A stretch of DNA of 64,000 bases from Casuarina equisetifolia (lineage: Eukaryota; Streptophyta; Magnoliopsida; Fagales; Casuarinaceae). The notes beneath the pieces were generated by a model. The model was given only the letters and a program-made list of their open reading frames with translations. It had not been told where the DNA came from and did not search any database. A program made the position numbers and the translations under genes. Location of the stretch: contig CM052355.1 of NCBI GenBank assembly GCA_028551475.1, forward strand, positions 23,649,580 through 23,713,579. Reading direction: 5' to 3'. Below, piece by piece: positions 45,447 to 57,369 of the stretch (positions are counted from its first letter, which is position 1; each line of letters begins with the position of its first letter).

Positions 45447-46975
45447 TCAATAAGCACTCATCTCATAACCTTCTGAAGTAAGGTTGTGTAAACCTGTACC
45501 TGGGCAACTTTTCAAGTATTTTACCAATCTAGTGGCTATTTCCCAGTGAGACTTCTTGGGTGAATGCATAAATTGGGCCAAGTTGTGCACAATGTAGGAG
45601 ATGTCAGGTCTGGTGACTATGAGATAGTTCAACTTTCCTATGAGCTGCTGATATTTGAGCGGTTCACTCAAAAGGGGGTCATCATCTCGAGGCATCTCAG
45701 CTCCCTGATCATGCTTAAATGTCATCAACGATAAGTTGGTGTCCACAGGGTTGTCAATTGGTTTAGTGCCCCCAAGTCCCATCTCGTTAATCATCTCAAG
45801 AATGTACTTTTGTTGACTCAAGTGAATGACTTTATCATCCTTAAGGACCTCAATCCCAAGAAAGTACTTGAGATCTCCTAAATCTTTAATATGAAAGACA
45901 GAATGTAGGTATTTCTTTAACTCTTGTATTCCCTTTACGTCGCTGCCTGTAATGAGTATATCATCAACATAAATCATGAGATGAAAATGAGGTTACCTTT
46001 TCGTCAAACGAACAACGAGGTGTCATACATAAAGTTCTTGTAGCCAGCTGTGAGAAGTGCTTCTATGAACTTCTCATACCACTGCCTGGTTGCTTGTTTG
46101 AGTCCGTAAAAGGACTTCTTCAACTTGCAAACCTTCCCGCTGCTCTTTACGGGGTCTCCTGGTGGAGGTCGCATGTAGACCTCTTCATCCAAATCTCTTT
46201 GTAGGAATGTGTTGTTCACATCCATTTGATGGATGTCCTATCTGTTCTGGGCTGCTAAGGAGAGAGCACACCGAATGGTGATATGTTTCACCACTAGAGC
46301 GAAGATCTCATGGTAGTCCACTCCTTCCTTTTAGCTGTATCCTTTTGTTACCAACCTTACTTTATATCTTTCTATTGACCCATCAACCTTGTACTTGATC
46401 TTGTATACCCACTTGCACCCAATGGGTTTTCTCCCCGAAGGTAGGTCCACTAGCTCCCATGTATCATTTGCTTCCAATGCCTTAATCTCTTGTTCCATGG
46501 CTTCTTGCCACCTAGGATTGTCAACTGCCTCATGGTGATGCATTGGTTTGATATCAGCAGATATGGATGCAATGAAGTGTTGGTTCTCCGATGACAAATG
46601 GTCGTATGAGATGTAGGTTGAAAGAGGGTAGGCCAATGATTTTGTTTCTGCTACATTAATGGTAAGGCATACATAGTCTTTCAACCATAAGGGAGGTCTA
46701 GTGTTTCTAGTGAAGCGTCGAGGGGTCATTTGTGGTTGTGGCTCGGATGTGGCCTCTAATGTGGGTGTAATCTCATCATCTGAAAATATGTCTAGTGAGT
46801 CCACTGAAGGTGGTGGTGGTATAGACATACGAGCTGATTCTGGCAAGGATGACGTGTTTGGTTGGTGGTTCATGGAATCAGTGGGAGTGGGCAATGTATG
46901 TGGGTGATCAAGAGGTGCCTCATTATCATGCATTCTTGGATTCTCTGGAATGAGCTTCGTCAAAGGTGCCTGCAT
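45447..46975 (-). pseudogene. copia reverse transcriptase, broken
   Basis: Minus-strand pieces in order: a proline-rich linker; EIKALEANDTWELVDLP and GCKWVYKIKYKVDGS; DVNNTFLQRDLDEEVYM; KKSFYGLKQATRQWYEKF; then an intact catalytic box YVDDILITG near 45,965; then GDLKYFLGIEV and GKLNYLIVTRPDISY. Stops separate the blocks at about 46,333 and 46,225, and a frame change occurs near 45,990. Confidence 0.9.
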
Positions 46976-47812
46976 GGTAGAATGTGATTTGGCCCTTACT
47001 TGTGAAAATGGGAAGATATCCTCATAGAACTTTACGTCCCGACTTACAAAAAATCTGTTCTTTTCAGGGTCATATAATTTGTAACCCTTCTAACCATGAG
47101 TGTATCCCATAAATATGCTAGGGATTGCTCGGGGGGCAAACTTGTCTTTTGGTCCTACTGTGGTGGCATGACATAGACATCGAAAAACTCAAAGGTGTGA
47201 GAATTTTGGCAGTTTTCCAAAAAGTTTTTCGAATGGTATGACTCCACCTAAAACCGTAGAAGGCATCCTATTGATGAGATAAGTAGCAGTGAGTATATAC
47301 TCCCTCTAGAATTTGTCAGGGATTAAGCTCTGGAATTTTAGAGCTCACGCAACATCCAATATGTGATGATGTTTACGTTGTACCACACCGTTATGTTAAG
47401 GTGTGTGCACACATGAGCTTTTGTGTCGAATGCCACGTGATATGAATAGTTGCTTTGTGTGATGATTGAAAAAATCAAGTGCATTGTCAGTTTTAATGCA
47501 TTTGACTTCAATGTCAAACTGGTTTTTTACCAGGATGAGAAATTCCTCTAATTGTGAATGAGTTTCACTCTTGACTTTCATCAGAAATGTCCAAGTTCCT
47601 CATGAAAAATCATCGACTAATGTGAGGAAATACCATGACCCATCATGATTGGGGATTTTATAAGGTTCCCAGACATCTACATGAATTAGGTAAAAGATCC
47701 GTTGCGCAGTATGATCGCGCGTAAGAAAGGAATTGCGAGTTTGTTTCGCAAGTGGACAAATCATGCATGGCTCATGTTGAGAGAATTTTGCAAATTTGAA
47801 ATCAAAAATATA
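46976..47812 (-). pseudogene. copia integrase, broken
   Basis: Integrase core with KTDNALDFFN (normally S/TDNGxEF) near 47,475 and HTPQHNGVVQRKHHH near 47,390. Stops and shifts lie before and after. The segment between 46,976 and 47,250 corresponds to the integrase C-terminal region. Confidence 0.8.
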
Positions 47813-48658
47813 TTAAAATTTTGCATCTGACATATGCCCAAGTCTGCAATGCCAAAGTTTGAAATTTAAAATATTACATGCCAACATAAAAGATAAATCA
47901 TGTCCTGGGAGTTGTGATACATCATTCTTATCTGGACATGTAACAAAAAAGTAGAGGCCATTTTTAACTCTACCAAGGCCTTTGACTTCACTTGTCCAAA
48001 GGTCCTGAAAGACACAAAATTCAGCATAAAATATGATGCGGCATCTATTTTCATGGCAAAATTTAGATGCAGAAATGAGATTGAATTTAAAATCAGGAGA
48101 ATATAATACTGTGTTCAATTTCAGTGTTTTGGATATGTTGGTGTTTCCAATATGTGTAACCAATGCACCATCACCATTTGGAAATTTAACTTTCCTAGAT
48201 TTAGAAGCACAAGGCACAATCGAATTTAAGCACGACAAATTGGCAGTTATATGGTCACTAACACCTAAATCAATTATCCAACATTGATTTAAGGAATGTG
48301 ATGTAACTGCTAAGTGGGCATGACTATCCTTATCAGTGTTCAGGAATTGCATGAACTTTTGGAAATCTGTCTTCGTGATGAAGGTTTGATATGAAGCATC
48401 CGTCACTAGATTGGCCTTAGCTTCTTCTCTGAAATTTTTGTGTCCTGGTGGGAAACTATGGAGCCTGTAGCATTCTTTTTTCTCATGGCCATATCCCTTG
48501 CAGTAGTCGCATTGGGGCCCCACTAAACGGTAGCATTCTTCCTTCTTATGGCCTTTTTTCCCGCAGAAGGCACAATAGTCATTTTGCTCGCCCCTAAACG
48601 ACTTGTCGTTTTGCACTACTTTGAGCGTAAACGACATGTCATTTGCTGTGGGGTGCAT
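47813..48658 (-). pseudogene. copia zinc knuckles, protease and GAG-pre-integrase
   Basis: A single open stretch of 281 codons. Two CCHC zinc knuckles (C-x2-C-x4-H-x4-C) lie at residues 29-42 and 50-63, each followed by YRL. The aspartic protease box reads WIIDLGVSDHIT at residues 127-138, where D-S/T-G is expected. The D-L-G form comes from a single TCA to TTA change near 48,267. A GAG-pre-integrase motif LWHCRLGHMSDAKF ends the frame at a stop. Confidence 0.9.
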
Positions 48659-49480
48659 AAACAGCGCGTCTCTTGTGTTCTATCATTCAGCGCTTGAAGG
48701 AATCGTCCTTATAAGTGTGCCCACCGTAATAAGTCCCGACCTGCCTCCTGGTCCTTTTGCGTCAACCCAGTTTTTCGCTGCAACAAATGTGTACTCGCCA
48801 GTCGTCTTCCTCGACGAGCTCCGGCAGTATTCAGCCTTGTAGAGTATCGAATAAGCTTGTAAAAGGTGTGGGGGGGCTTCATAATCAGAATCTGCTCTTT
48901 GATTGGCAAAAAATAGTCATCAAGGCCCCAAATAAACTTGAAGAACTTTATCTCCTCTTCATGCTACTGCCATTCTTCGAAGGACGCCATTCTGAGGCGA
49001 TTTAGCTCGATCAGAGAGTTGAATTCATTGCATAGTTGTTTCAATCGACTGAAATAGGCCGAGATTGAGTCTCTCGTTTGCCGGATTGTGCATAATTTGG
49101 TCGTTAGGTCAAAAAACCTAGACCGATCGACTTGCTGATACTGGCTACGGAGCTCCGACCATATTTCTGCCACCGTTTTGGTGTAGAGGAGACCATTGTG
49201 GAGGTGGTCGCCGATCGAATTCAAGATCCACCTGCAGCAGAGGTCGTTGCACCTCCTCCATTATTTTTGGGTCAAAGAATCAGGTTCCGACGCGGTGTAG
49301 GAGCCATCCACGAAGATGAATTTGTTCTTAATCGAGAGGGCGATTGTCATCATCTCGCTCCAGGTTGCATAATTTGCTGCTCCTTCAAGCTTAATTGCCA
49401 CCAACATCGTCGAATTCATGTCTCTGGGCAGCAGATACAACAGGTCGAAGTAATCTAGGGTTTAGACCCTATTTTTCGAT
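48659..49480 (-). pseudogene. copia gag capsid region, broken
   Basis: Minus-strand frames carry gag (UBN2-type) features: a WSELRSQYQQVDRSR-like stretch near 49,150, SISAYFSRLKQLCNEF near 49,050, and PIKEQILIMKPPHTFYKL near 48,890. The pieces sit in different frames, so the gag reading frame is shifted. A further N-terminal fragment lies towards 49,700. Confidence 0.75.
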
Positions 49481-50014
49481 TCTGGCTGTGGCAGAGTGGG
49501 CGGAGGAATGCGCTAGTAGGTACGAAACGTTGTTCGATCATCTCCGCTTCGATGTGGCAGCACATACTGCGATGTCAACTGGCTGGGATCCGTCATCTTG
49601 TCAATCAGAGAAGGCTGGGAGCAAGACGACGTCGTTTGTAAGTGGGACAATGTCGTTGCTCGGTTTGGGCAAACGATGTTGTTCAAGTGAAGTGGCATCA
49701 TTTCAAAAGATGCTTGTTCCGAGTAGTGAACGGCGTCGTTTCACTAAAGTGATGAATATGTCGTCGTTTTGAGATAAACGAACTAAACCAAAACTACGCC
49801 GTTTTGGGTTAGGTCACCGGAATAAACGCAGCGTCGGGTCGGGGTGTGGTCCAGTTTGTGATAGGAAGCGTCGGAGGGTGTTTTACGGTTGGTTTTGTCT
49901 AGAAATTAGCCAGAAAACTCAGTTTGTGGGTTTTGAGTGGAAGCAATTTGGATCCAATGGAAATGAATGAGTTTTTCAGCTCGATTCGTAGAGAAAAAAA
50001 AAACACAGTAAAAA

Positions 50015-50032
50015 CCTAAGCTCTCGATGCCA
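50015..50032 (-). other. Primer-binding site of the copia element
   Basis: Directly inside the 5' LTR the minus strand reads TGGCATCGAGAGC, close to the usual plant TGGTATCAGAGC complementary to initiator tRNA-Met. Confidence 0.75.
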
Positions 50033-50397
50033 TGTCAAAACACTTGGAAAGAGGGATAAATTTGCTCATTTCATTGATGAAGCAAAAAACCCCATTACAA
50101 ATCTATTACAAAGACGGGTGAATGAATCCTGTGCTGAGTTCTAAAACAACCTATACAATGTCTATTTAAAGAGAAAATTTTACAAGCAACGGCTCTAGGT
50201 CTTGTCTCCCCGCGTCGCACGTCCTCCTGCTGCCTGAGATGACTCACAGCAGCTACTGAAGTAGTTGCTGCGCGTGCTGTAGGTGCTGGTGATGGAACCT
50301 TTTATAGCAGTTACTTCTACTTCAGTAGCTGCTGTGTAACTGAGCTGACGGGCAGCCACCAGTGACGTGGCTGCCTATCTAACCACATATCCGAACG
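50033..50397 (-). repeat. 5' LTR of the copia element
   Basis: 365 bp, with the same start TGTCAAAACACTTGG. Its last base is G instead of A, so the canonical terminal CA is lost. It keeps an imperfect inverted repeat, AGCAGCTACT/AGTAGTTGCT, at 50249-50270, absent in the other copy. It contains GCGCGTG (50270-50276). Confidence 0.95.
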
Positions 50398-50402
50398 TGG
50401 TA

Positions 50403-51880
50403 TATATATACAAGATGCTTCTCTTGTATAGATTTACTTTATAGATTTACTTTAGCAACACAATGTTGTATATGTCCAAACCTTGAGTATAAATATCAGG
50501 CACAAAGCTATGATTTGAAAACCACAAACCTATGTACGGTTTTGCAAATATAATATATTGAGTGTACAGTCTGCAAAACAACATACACCGTCAAAGAGGC
50601 CGTGAGCTTCAATTAATGAAAAATGATATTATAACAAATGCTTGTGGCTGACAATCTTTATTATTGTATGATACGAGTTTCTGGCACACAAATATTCTCT
50701 TTAGATTAGATTTCAACATGTTTTATAGTGACAAGTGAGTTTCAGTTCGCACGTCACAAGAATCCCCAATTTCTATCCCAGACATTAGGTGTTTAGAAAT
50801 GTTTCTTATTTCGTTGCAACACACTTACAAATAGTGTGACACTCTATCTAGTATGTTTTAACTTGGTTTAGAGTATAAAAAATCAATCAAACAACACAAC
50901 TAGCAGCTTATGTAGCAGAAAGTATATGAACAGTAACCGTGAATAGTAATACACAATGCAATGTGCGATTTTTGCTGAAGAACTTGATTCGAATCAACTC
51001 CAAACAAAGAGTAAAGAGTTTCGAAAAGCAAACCATAGGAGCTTATGAGAGCTTGAAGGTTTAGACTTTCTTACTATAATATTTTTCATTTTTCTGCACG
51101 TTCAAGGCAACAAACAAAGTCAGTCTTTTCCCCCTTTGAACCAACCTTCTTACCTCTAAAAATCTACCCATTATGTGTCAAAGAAATCCCATCAGAGATT
51201 CAAATTTGGCCGTTCAAAAACTTGATCAAGAGAAGCATGTTTTCTGCCCACTTTCTACGCTAATGTCTGTGTGAAGGAGAGAAGTTCGCAAGACATCATG
51301 AAACGTGCATTTCATTTAGTTTCTGGTTGGGGTCGCCCAATAAAGAATGGGTTTGGTTCTTAACAGTTCAGCCAAGTAAAGTTATTCCGACCCATATTTT
51401 TTGCATTTCTGCCCACTTAGCCAAGGGAATTAACTTATTCCCATAACGTTAATATGACATTATTATGACATTTATAGAACAAATATTATATTAAGGAATG
51501 CTTTGTAATTCTATTTGCCACATTATTCTATATGTTTAATCATTTTTAAACACTTTAATTTTTTTCAATCGTCAGAATAATGCAAACTTTTGTTAAGGGT
51601 AGGCAAGCTCTCTGAGGGCCCGTAGATGGGGGTTTCGTCATTGGCCTCAAGGATAGTTTGAGGGTGGATGTCACAGCCTATAGACCAACCTTTCTATCTT
51701 CTGCAATTGGAGTAGCGAGACTTTATAAACGTAATCTCAAGCATTCAAGGACCCAGCTTCGTCTTAGATGAGGAAGTGGTCTAGCGCCCAACAAGGTCCC
51801 AATAAGCTTTCACTTCACATCAAGAAGTTAACCCCATCGGAGCCGGGGTAGATTGATAATAACCTTAGGGGTAGGAGCAC
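50403..51880. other. Intergenic DNA, unknown
   Basis: 50,400-51,590 is AT-rich without recognised content. 51,600-51,880 is more GC-rich with no long frame and could be the 5' part of the copia element that follows. I could not identify it. Confidence 0.35.
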
Positions 51881-54735
51881 AAATCATGAACTCCATTGTT
51901 AAAGTTTTTTAATCCTATGTCTTTTTCTGGTTCTAGTGACATTCTTGTGGGGAACGGTGAAGAAATTCCTAACGCTCATGTTGGGACAAACTCCCTAAAT
52001 AAAGGGCAATTCCTTTATTTGAAGTACTTGTTGCTCCTAACATCACTAAAAGCCTTTTATTTATCTAAATGTAAGTCTAAAGGTAAAGTTCTTTGGCAGT
52101 TGTTTGTGAATTTGGTATATCATAAACCTTACCCAATTCTTTGAAGCTAGATAGTGGTACAACTTGTTATGTTGCCTTTAACATCTAGAGATTCATAAAC
52201 ATGAAATAGCCAAATAAAGATGAACTAAAACTTATAATTGGGAATAAGGAACTAGTGGGAAATACAAAGGAACATACCTTACATGCCATCATTTAGACAA
52301 AATTAATTTTAAGTTTTAGACATATGCAACTACTATTGTGGAATAAAGAACTATAGGGTTATTTTGTTCTTTAACTCAAATAAGGTTAGTTGTTAAGATG
52401 TGTCATATGGTTTATCCAAACTATGTTAAGCTCCCCATGACATTTATGTCTTATAAAGGATTATTACCAATAGAAATCTCTATTTAAAGAAAGATCTTAC
52501 ATATTATGGCATAAATGACAAGCCATATCTCTAAAGAAGGAGTAGAAAGGCTAATAAAGTTTTATATCCTTCTCACTTTTAAAGTTGATCTAGAGATTGT
52601 GTAGACTATGGTAGAGGTAAAATAACCAAGGTAAAATAAAAGTCTATAGTTCATGATTCTGACCTAAGGTCATATGAATTAATATATGTGACCCTATATT
52701 GTAATATTGTGTTGAAATTTTTATTTCATCATATTAAAGTTAATTTTCCCATCATCATGATAGTACTTGATTAAGGAAAGGTTTTTAGAACTAAAGTCAA
52801 GTAACAATAAAGGAAAAATCTTTAAGGTTGCTAGATTTGACTATGGTGTGAGTATTTAGATAAACATAGCAATGCTGGATAATTTAAAGTTTCATTTGAC
52901 AAATGCTTAAAGGATTTTGATAAATTCTCTATGCTTTAGAATCTTAAGCTACATGGTAAAACTAAAAGGTGAAATTGTACATTTTTTGAATATTACAAAG
53001 AGTATGGTTAGTGAGACATATTCACCAAGTTTTTAATAGGAGTAACTTTGATTGCAATTTGACACATCTTTAAAAGTGATCCTACCAATTATGTTCCATT
53101 AAGATTTAGTTTCTACCATCTTATAGTTTAAAGGTGTCTAGTAGGGGTGAATTTGAATAATCCAACATAAAGTAAGTTAGACTTAAGAACTAAGCAATGT
53201 TAATTTGTATCCTACCCAAATCATTTATAGGAATATCAGTTAAATAATCTTAAAAGGAGTGCTAGAATTGTGTTATCAAACCACAAAGATTTTAGAAATT
53301 GATGTGGCGAAGAAAGATAGTTGTTCTTAGACCATATAGAAAAGTGATAAAGTTGATGTGACTATGTCACTCCATCTTCCCATACAGATAGATGTAAAGC
53401 CTATTGTTTCATAATTTAGATCTAATGCAGTAAATGAACCTATTATTGAAATAACCTCAGCTAAGTTTCTACAAGTCCCAAGATCAAACATTGGAGGCTT
53501 TATTCAGCAAATCCATCAAGAAGTTTAATTAACTATTCATTGAAATTAATTGGTCTATGTGGAAAAACATAACTATGGCATTTGTATTATGGTAAATCTA
53601 GTTACTTCTGTAAATGTTGTTCCTAGCCCTTAATTAGATTTGTGGTTAGATATAATGAAGGATGATATCACTGATGAAACATAATGAGACACAAACGCTT
53701 GTTGGATTGCCTAAAAATTATAAACCTAATTTTTTCAATTAGTTGTATAAGATAACAATAGCTCATAAGGGTTTAAAGCCAAACTAGTAACTAAAGAATT
53801 CACTTAGAAAGAGTCAATAGACTATATTGAAATTTTTCTTGTCTATTCGAAAGACTTTTTAGAGTAATCATGGCATCAATAACTCATTTTGACAAGGAGT
53901 TATGAAAATAAATGTAAAGACCACCTTTTTTAATAAAGCTCTTGATAAGAAAGTCTGCAAGGTGTAACCTAAGGTTTATGTAGTAGATAATGCAAGTCAT
54001 CTCATGTTTAGATTTGATAAGTCTATTCATTGACTCATATAATCTTGTTAAAATGGTATGTGAAGTTTAATGGTTTTATTACTTCGTGAAGTTTTGATAA
54101 ATAGGGGAAATCATTATAGAAATACCAAGATTAGCAAAGATACACCAATTATCCTTTATGTGAATGATGTATTGCCTTGTAAGCAATAATGAAAGGTAAC
54201 TCCATGAGGCAAAGAGATTTTTGTTTGTACTATTTGATATGTAAGATCTTAATAAGACAATCTTTGTCCTAGACATTGAGATCCATTGGGATCAGTCTTG
54301 TCAATTATCATGTCTTTCTTAAAGAATATATTGATCATATCCTAAAATATTTAGTATACAAGATATCAATCTTGGAATATTTTAGCATTTAAAGTTGATA
54401 AATTGAGCTTATTACAACACCTTAAAAGTAAACTAAGAAAGAATCAATAAGGTATCATGTGTACTTAAGTTAGCAGTTGGTTGTTTTTTTAAAAAAAGAA
54501 AAAAGAAAAAAGAAAAGGGTTTGAACCCTTATTTTGATATTTATCTCACAGTATGAACCAAGGCTCAAAACCTATGTAAAAAGACTACATAGGGTAGGGC
54601 GTTAAACTTAACCCCTCAATACATAATCTTGAACTTCAGGTAATAAGATAATATAAAATAAAACTTTTAAAGTGCCTAAGAAAATCATATAGTGAATAAT
54701 AAAATAACAACTTATGACTCTTGAAATTGATGTAG

Positions 54736-55245
54736 TCAAGGAGGCCTGTAATGTTCCAAGCCTAATTGATCTTCCCAGGCTATTTTCTTACAATTTGTTG
54801 GTAGAGATCCAAGTGTGGACAAAACTTGCATTCCTATAAACGAATGACCAAAGTTGGCCAAACCATCTGCAAGAAAATTTGCTTCTCGAAAGACATGGGT
54901 GATCTTGACATTTGATGTTAGATATACTAAACATTGACGTAATTCATATTCTAAATCCCATGGAACTGAATCAACACCTATTATGCATTGAACCACGAAT
55001 TGAGAATATGCTTTTATCTCTGTTATATTCAAACCTTACTGATAACATATCTTAAGACCTTCTAATAAAGCCAAAACCTCAGCTTTTGCACTATTTCCTT
55101 GTCCTAAGTTTACTGCATAAGCCATAACAACACTTCCCCTCCAATCCCGTATCACACCTCCTCCTGCACAAGCTCCTTCCTTACAAGATCCATCTGTGTT
55201 CAACTTTAGAGAACCTGGAGATGGACACGACCAATGTACCATAGA
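54736..55245 (-). pseudogene. LINE-type RNase H (RVT_3) fragment with one in-frame stop
   Basis: The minus strand reads MVHWSCPSPGSLKLNTDGSC, then GGGVIRDWRG, AKAEVLALLEGLKICYQ, a TAA stop (55036-55038), and on in the same frame through ITEIKAYSQFVVQCI to VFREANFLADGLANFGHS. This is the plant RNase H domain found at the C-terminus of many non-LTR elements and in related stand-alone genes. Catalytic residues are plausible: D of NTDGS, E of KAEVLALLEG, and D of LADGLANFGH. Apart from the one stop it is continuous for about 165 codons, far better preserved than the surrounding copia remains. Its poly(A) end and target duplication were not found. Confidence 0.8.
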
Positions 55246-55629
55246 CTTCTACGAAGTGGTGGAACAACTATTTGAATATGTAATTCTTGTAGTATTTGGC
55301 ATTCTTTCATTGAAGGGAATGTACTTGACCATGATCATTAGGCTACTTCAAAAAGGTTATAAAGTACTCAAAAGGACAAAAGATTATATATTAACCTATA
55401 AACATATAGATTACCTCAAGTTATTTTGGTACACCATTTTAGACTTTGCAAACTACAAGGACAATTAGGAATCTACATTATAAAACATTTTTATAAGGTT
55501 CCTTAATCAAAATACTTGAGTAACTGCCATATGGCATGCTATAAGTTCTATGTGCATGGTTGAAGGTGTTAACAAACTCATAAAAAATGATAGACTTATA
55601 GAGAGTTGTTAGACTAAAAATGAAGTTGA

Positions 55630-56215
55630 TAGGATTTGCTTTTGTTACAAGACCTATTCAATTACATTGTGATAATAAAGTTTTTATCTTATGTATTCAA
55701 AATAATAAAATATCACAAAGGTCTAAGTACATGAAGTTTAATTCTTAACCTCAAAGAAAAAGGTTAAGATAGGTGATATTACAATAAAGCACATTGACAT
55801 AGATGCTATAGTTCTTAACCCACTATTAAAAACCTTAAAGAGACATCATTAGATTGAGCTTACAAGCATCATTTGATGTTAATGGTTAATGGGAGTTTAT
55901 TTTGTGTCTTTACTATGAGATAAAGTTGCATCTGTATTGTTTGCTATGAATTTGCTTTTATTGCTAGACTTGTTTAGTTACATTGTGATAACAAAACTAA
56001 TTTTTTATTAACAATAATAAACTATCACAAAGGTCTAAGCACATGAAGTTTAATTCTTAACTTCAAAGAAAAGGGTTAAAATAGGTTACATCACAATATA
56101 GTAAATTAACACAAATGCTATAGTTGTTCATTATTAAAAACCTTAAAAGAGACATCACTAGGTTAAGCATAGAAGTATCATTGGATGCTAATGGATTGCC
56201 AAAACTTGTTTATAT
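55630..56215 (+). repeat. Tandem duplication of a copia RNase H segment
   Basis: Two diverged copies about 316 bp apart, 55,630-55,900 and 55,946-56,215. Both read ACATTGTGATAA, TATCACAAAGGTCTAAG, ACATGAAGTTTAATTCTTAA, TTAAAAACCTTAAA and GAGACATCA in the same order. Confidence 0.85.
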
Positions 56216-56472
56216 AGTGTTATCCATTTGTCACACCATCATATTTGGCTCTATATCAATAGGGTTGAAAGCTTTTGTGATTGTGGCTAATTCTACTTTG
56301 TTCAATGATTGTAGTTACTGCCATAGCTTAGAGTCTTGAGACTTTATGAGATAGGACTAGGTTGTAAGAATTGTCACTAGACTAATATACATATCAAATC
56401 GATGTTTCTTAAAGTGTATACAATATTAAAGTCACTTATTTTTATTCCATTAATATAGCCCAAGTGTGAGAA

Positions 56473-57230
56473 TGTTAGTTTATTTTTTTAACCTTATCCT
56501 ATGTGGATTTATATCAATGGACATCAAGAAATTCTCTTATTGGAATTATTAAAACAACTATCAATTAGTCTAATAAGTGACATATATGTTCTCATTATAA
56601 CTTAAAAAATGGAGGCATTAGTGTTGACCAGTGCTTACCTAATAGAATTGTGATGAGTCAAACATATTTGTATAGAACATTAGTATTATGGCTAGATCCA
56701 CTCCTTAGCTCTCATTTATGCACATGTAAACCACTTTTAAGTCCAAAAGAATAAAGTAATAAGCCTTTTAAGGATTTGGGCTTGCCATAAGGGCAAGACC
56801 GTAATTTGGTCTTGCAGGACTTAGGATGAGCTATCCATGTGAGGGCATCCAGACCACTACTTTTCTTCTCTATAAAGAACAAGCAAATTCCTTTTTAGGG
56901 TCCTAGTGAACTTCTGCAAACAACATATACGAACACACTAACTAACTTTGATCCTTGAGTGGTTTTGGAGTTGTCTCATCCATGCTCATGTTAAGGAGAG
57001 AATAATGGGGGAAAAAAAAAACCACTAGAAGCATCGAAACCAACCCGATTTGTAGGTAAATCATTCTTCACGGCTCTATATCTGAAATATTTGAACTCTT
57101 TAAAACTTAAGGAGACTGCATAAGATTGTGTGGATGTGATTGGACATCCCTTGAATTTTCAATTAGTAATCAATTACAGGATCATATATGGACTTTGTAT
57201 TGTTTTCTATGCAAGTTTCCCTGTTGTACA
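56473..57230 (+). repeat. Probable 3' LTR of copia fragment 3
   Basis: GCCCAAGTGTGAGAA, a polypurine-like tract typical of this copia group, is followed by TGTTAG at 56473. Inside lies a TATA-like CTCTATAAAG (56,869-56,878). A possible end is CCCTGTTGTACA at 57230. No matching 5' LTR was found, so the right border is uncertain. Confidence 0.4.
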
Positions 57231-57369
57231 TTCTGCCTAGCGGTCTGAAGGATGCTCTAAAAACCCAATCATCCAGTGATCAATAGAACGCGCGTCAAAT
57301 TCAAATTGCACTCATCACACTCCTAAGTTGGCACTCCCTGCCTAGCAGACACGCCTAACTCGCGTAATG

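Larger units (their letters stand above)
44629..50402 (-). mobile_element. Full-length Ty1/copia retrotransposon with target-site duplication
   Basis: Complete element in minus orientation, 44634-50397. It is flanked by the 5-bp target-site duplication TGGTA (44629-44633 and 50398-50402). It has two LTRs, a tRNA primer-binding site, a polypurine tract and, in order, gag, protease, integrase, reverse transcriptase and RNase H remains. Integrase before reverse transcriptase places it in Ty1/copia. The LTRs differ at roughly 34 of about 335 comparable positions by hand count (about 90% identity), mostly transitions, plus indels. The reading frame is interrupted by several stops and shifts, and the protease active site is changed. 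It is therefore an old, non-autonomous insertion about 2.7 kb past the FAR1 stop codon. Confidence 0.95.
51890..56215 (+). mobile_element. Decayed Ty1/copia retrotransposon, fragment 3 (plus strand)
   Basis: Plus-strand pieces: a stretch before integrase reading DILVGNGEEIPNAHVGTNSL near 51,935; a reverse transcriptase start near 53,890 reading MKINVKTTFFNKALDKKV; a catalytic box changed to YVNDVL near 54,160; and RNase H stretches with HCDNK-like motifs near 55,665 and 55,980. Stops occur every few dozen codons. The element is interrupted by a LINE-type RNase H sequence on the other strand and its RNase H is duplicated. Confidence 0.75.

Noticed and set aside
51600..51880. Organellar (mitochondrial) insert
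   Set aside because: The base composition hinted at it, but I could not match any organellar gene, so it is left unassigned.
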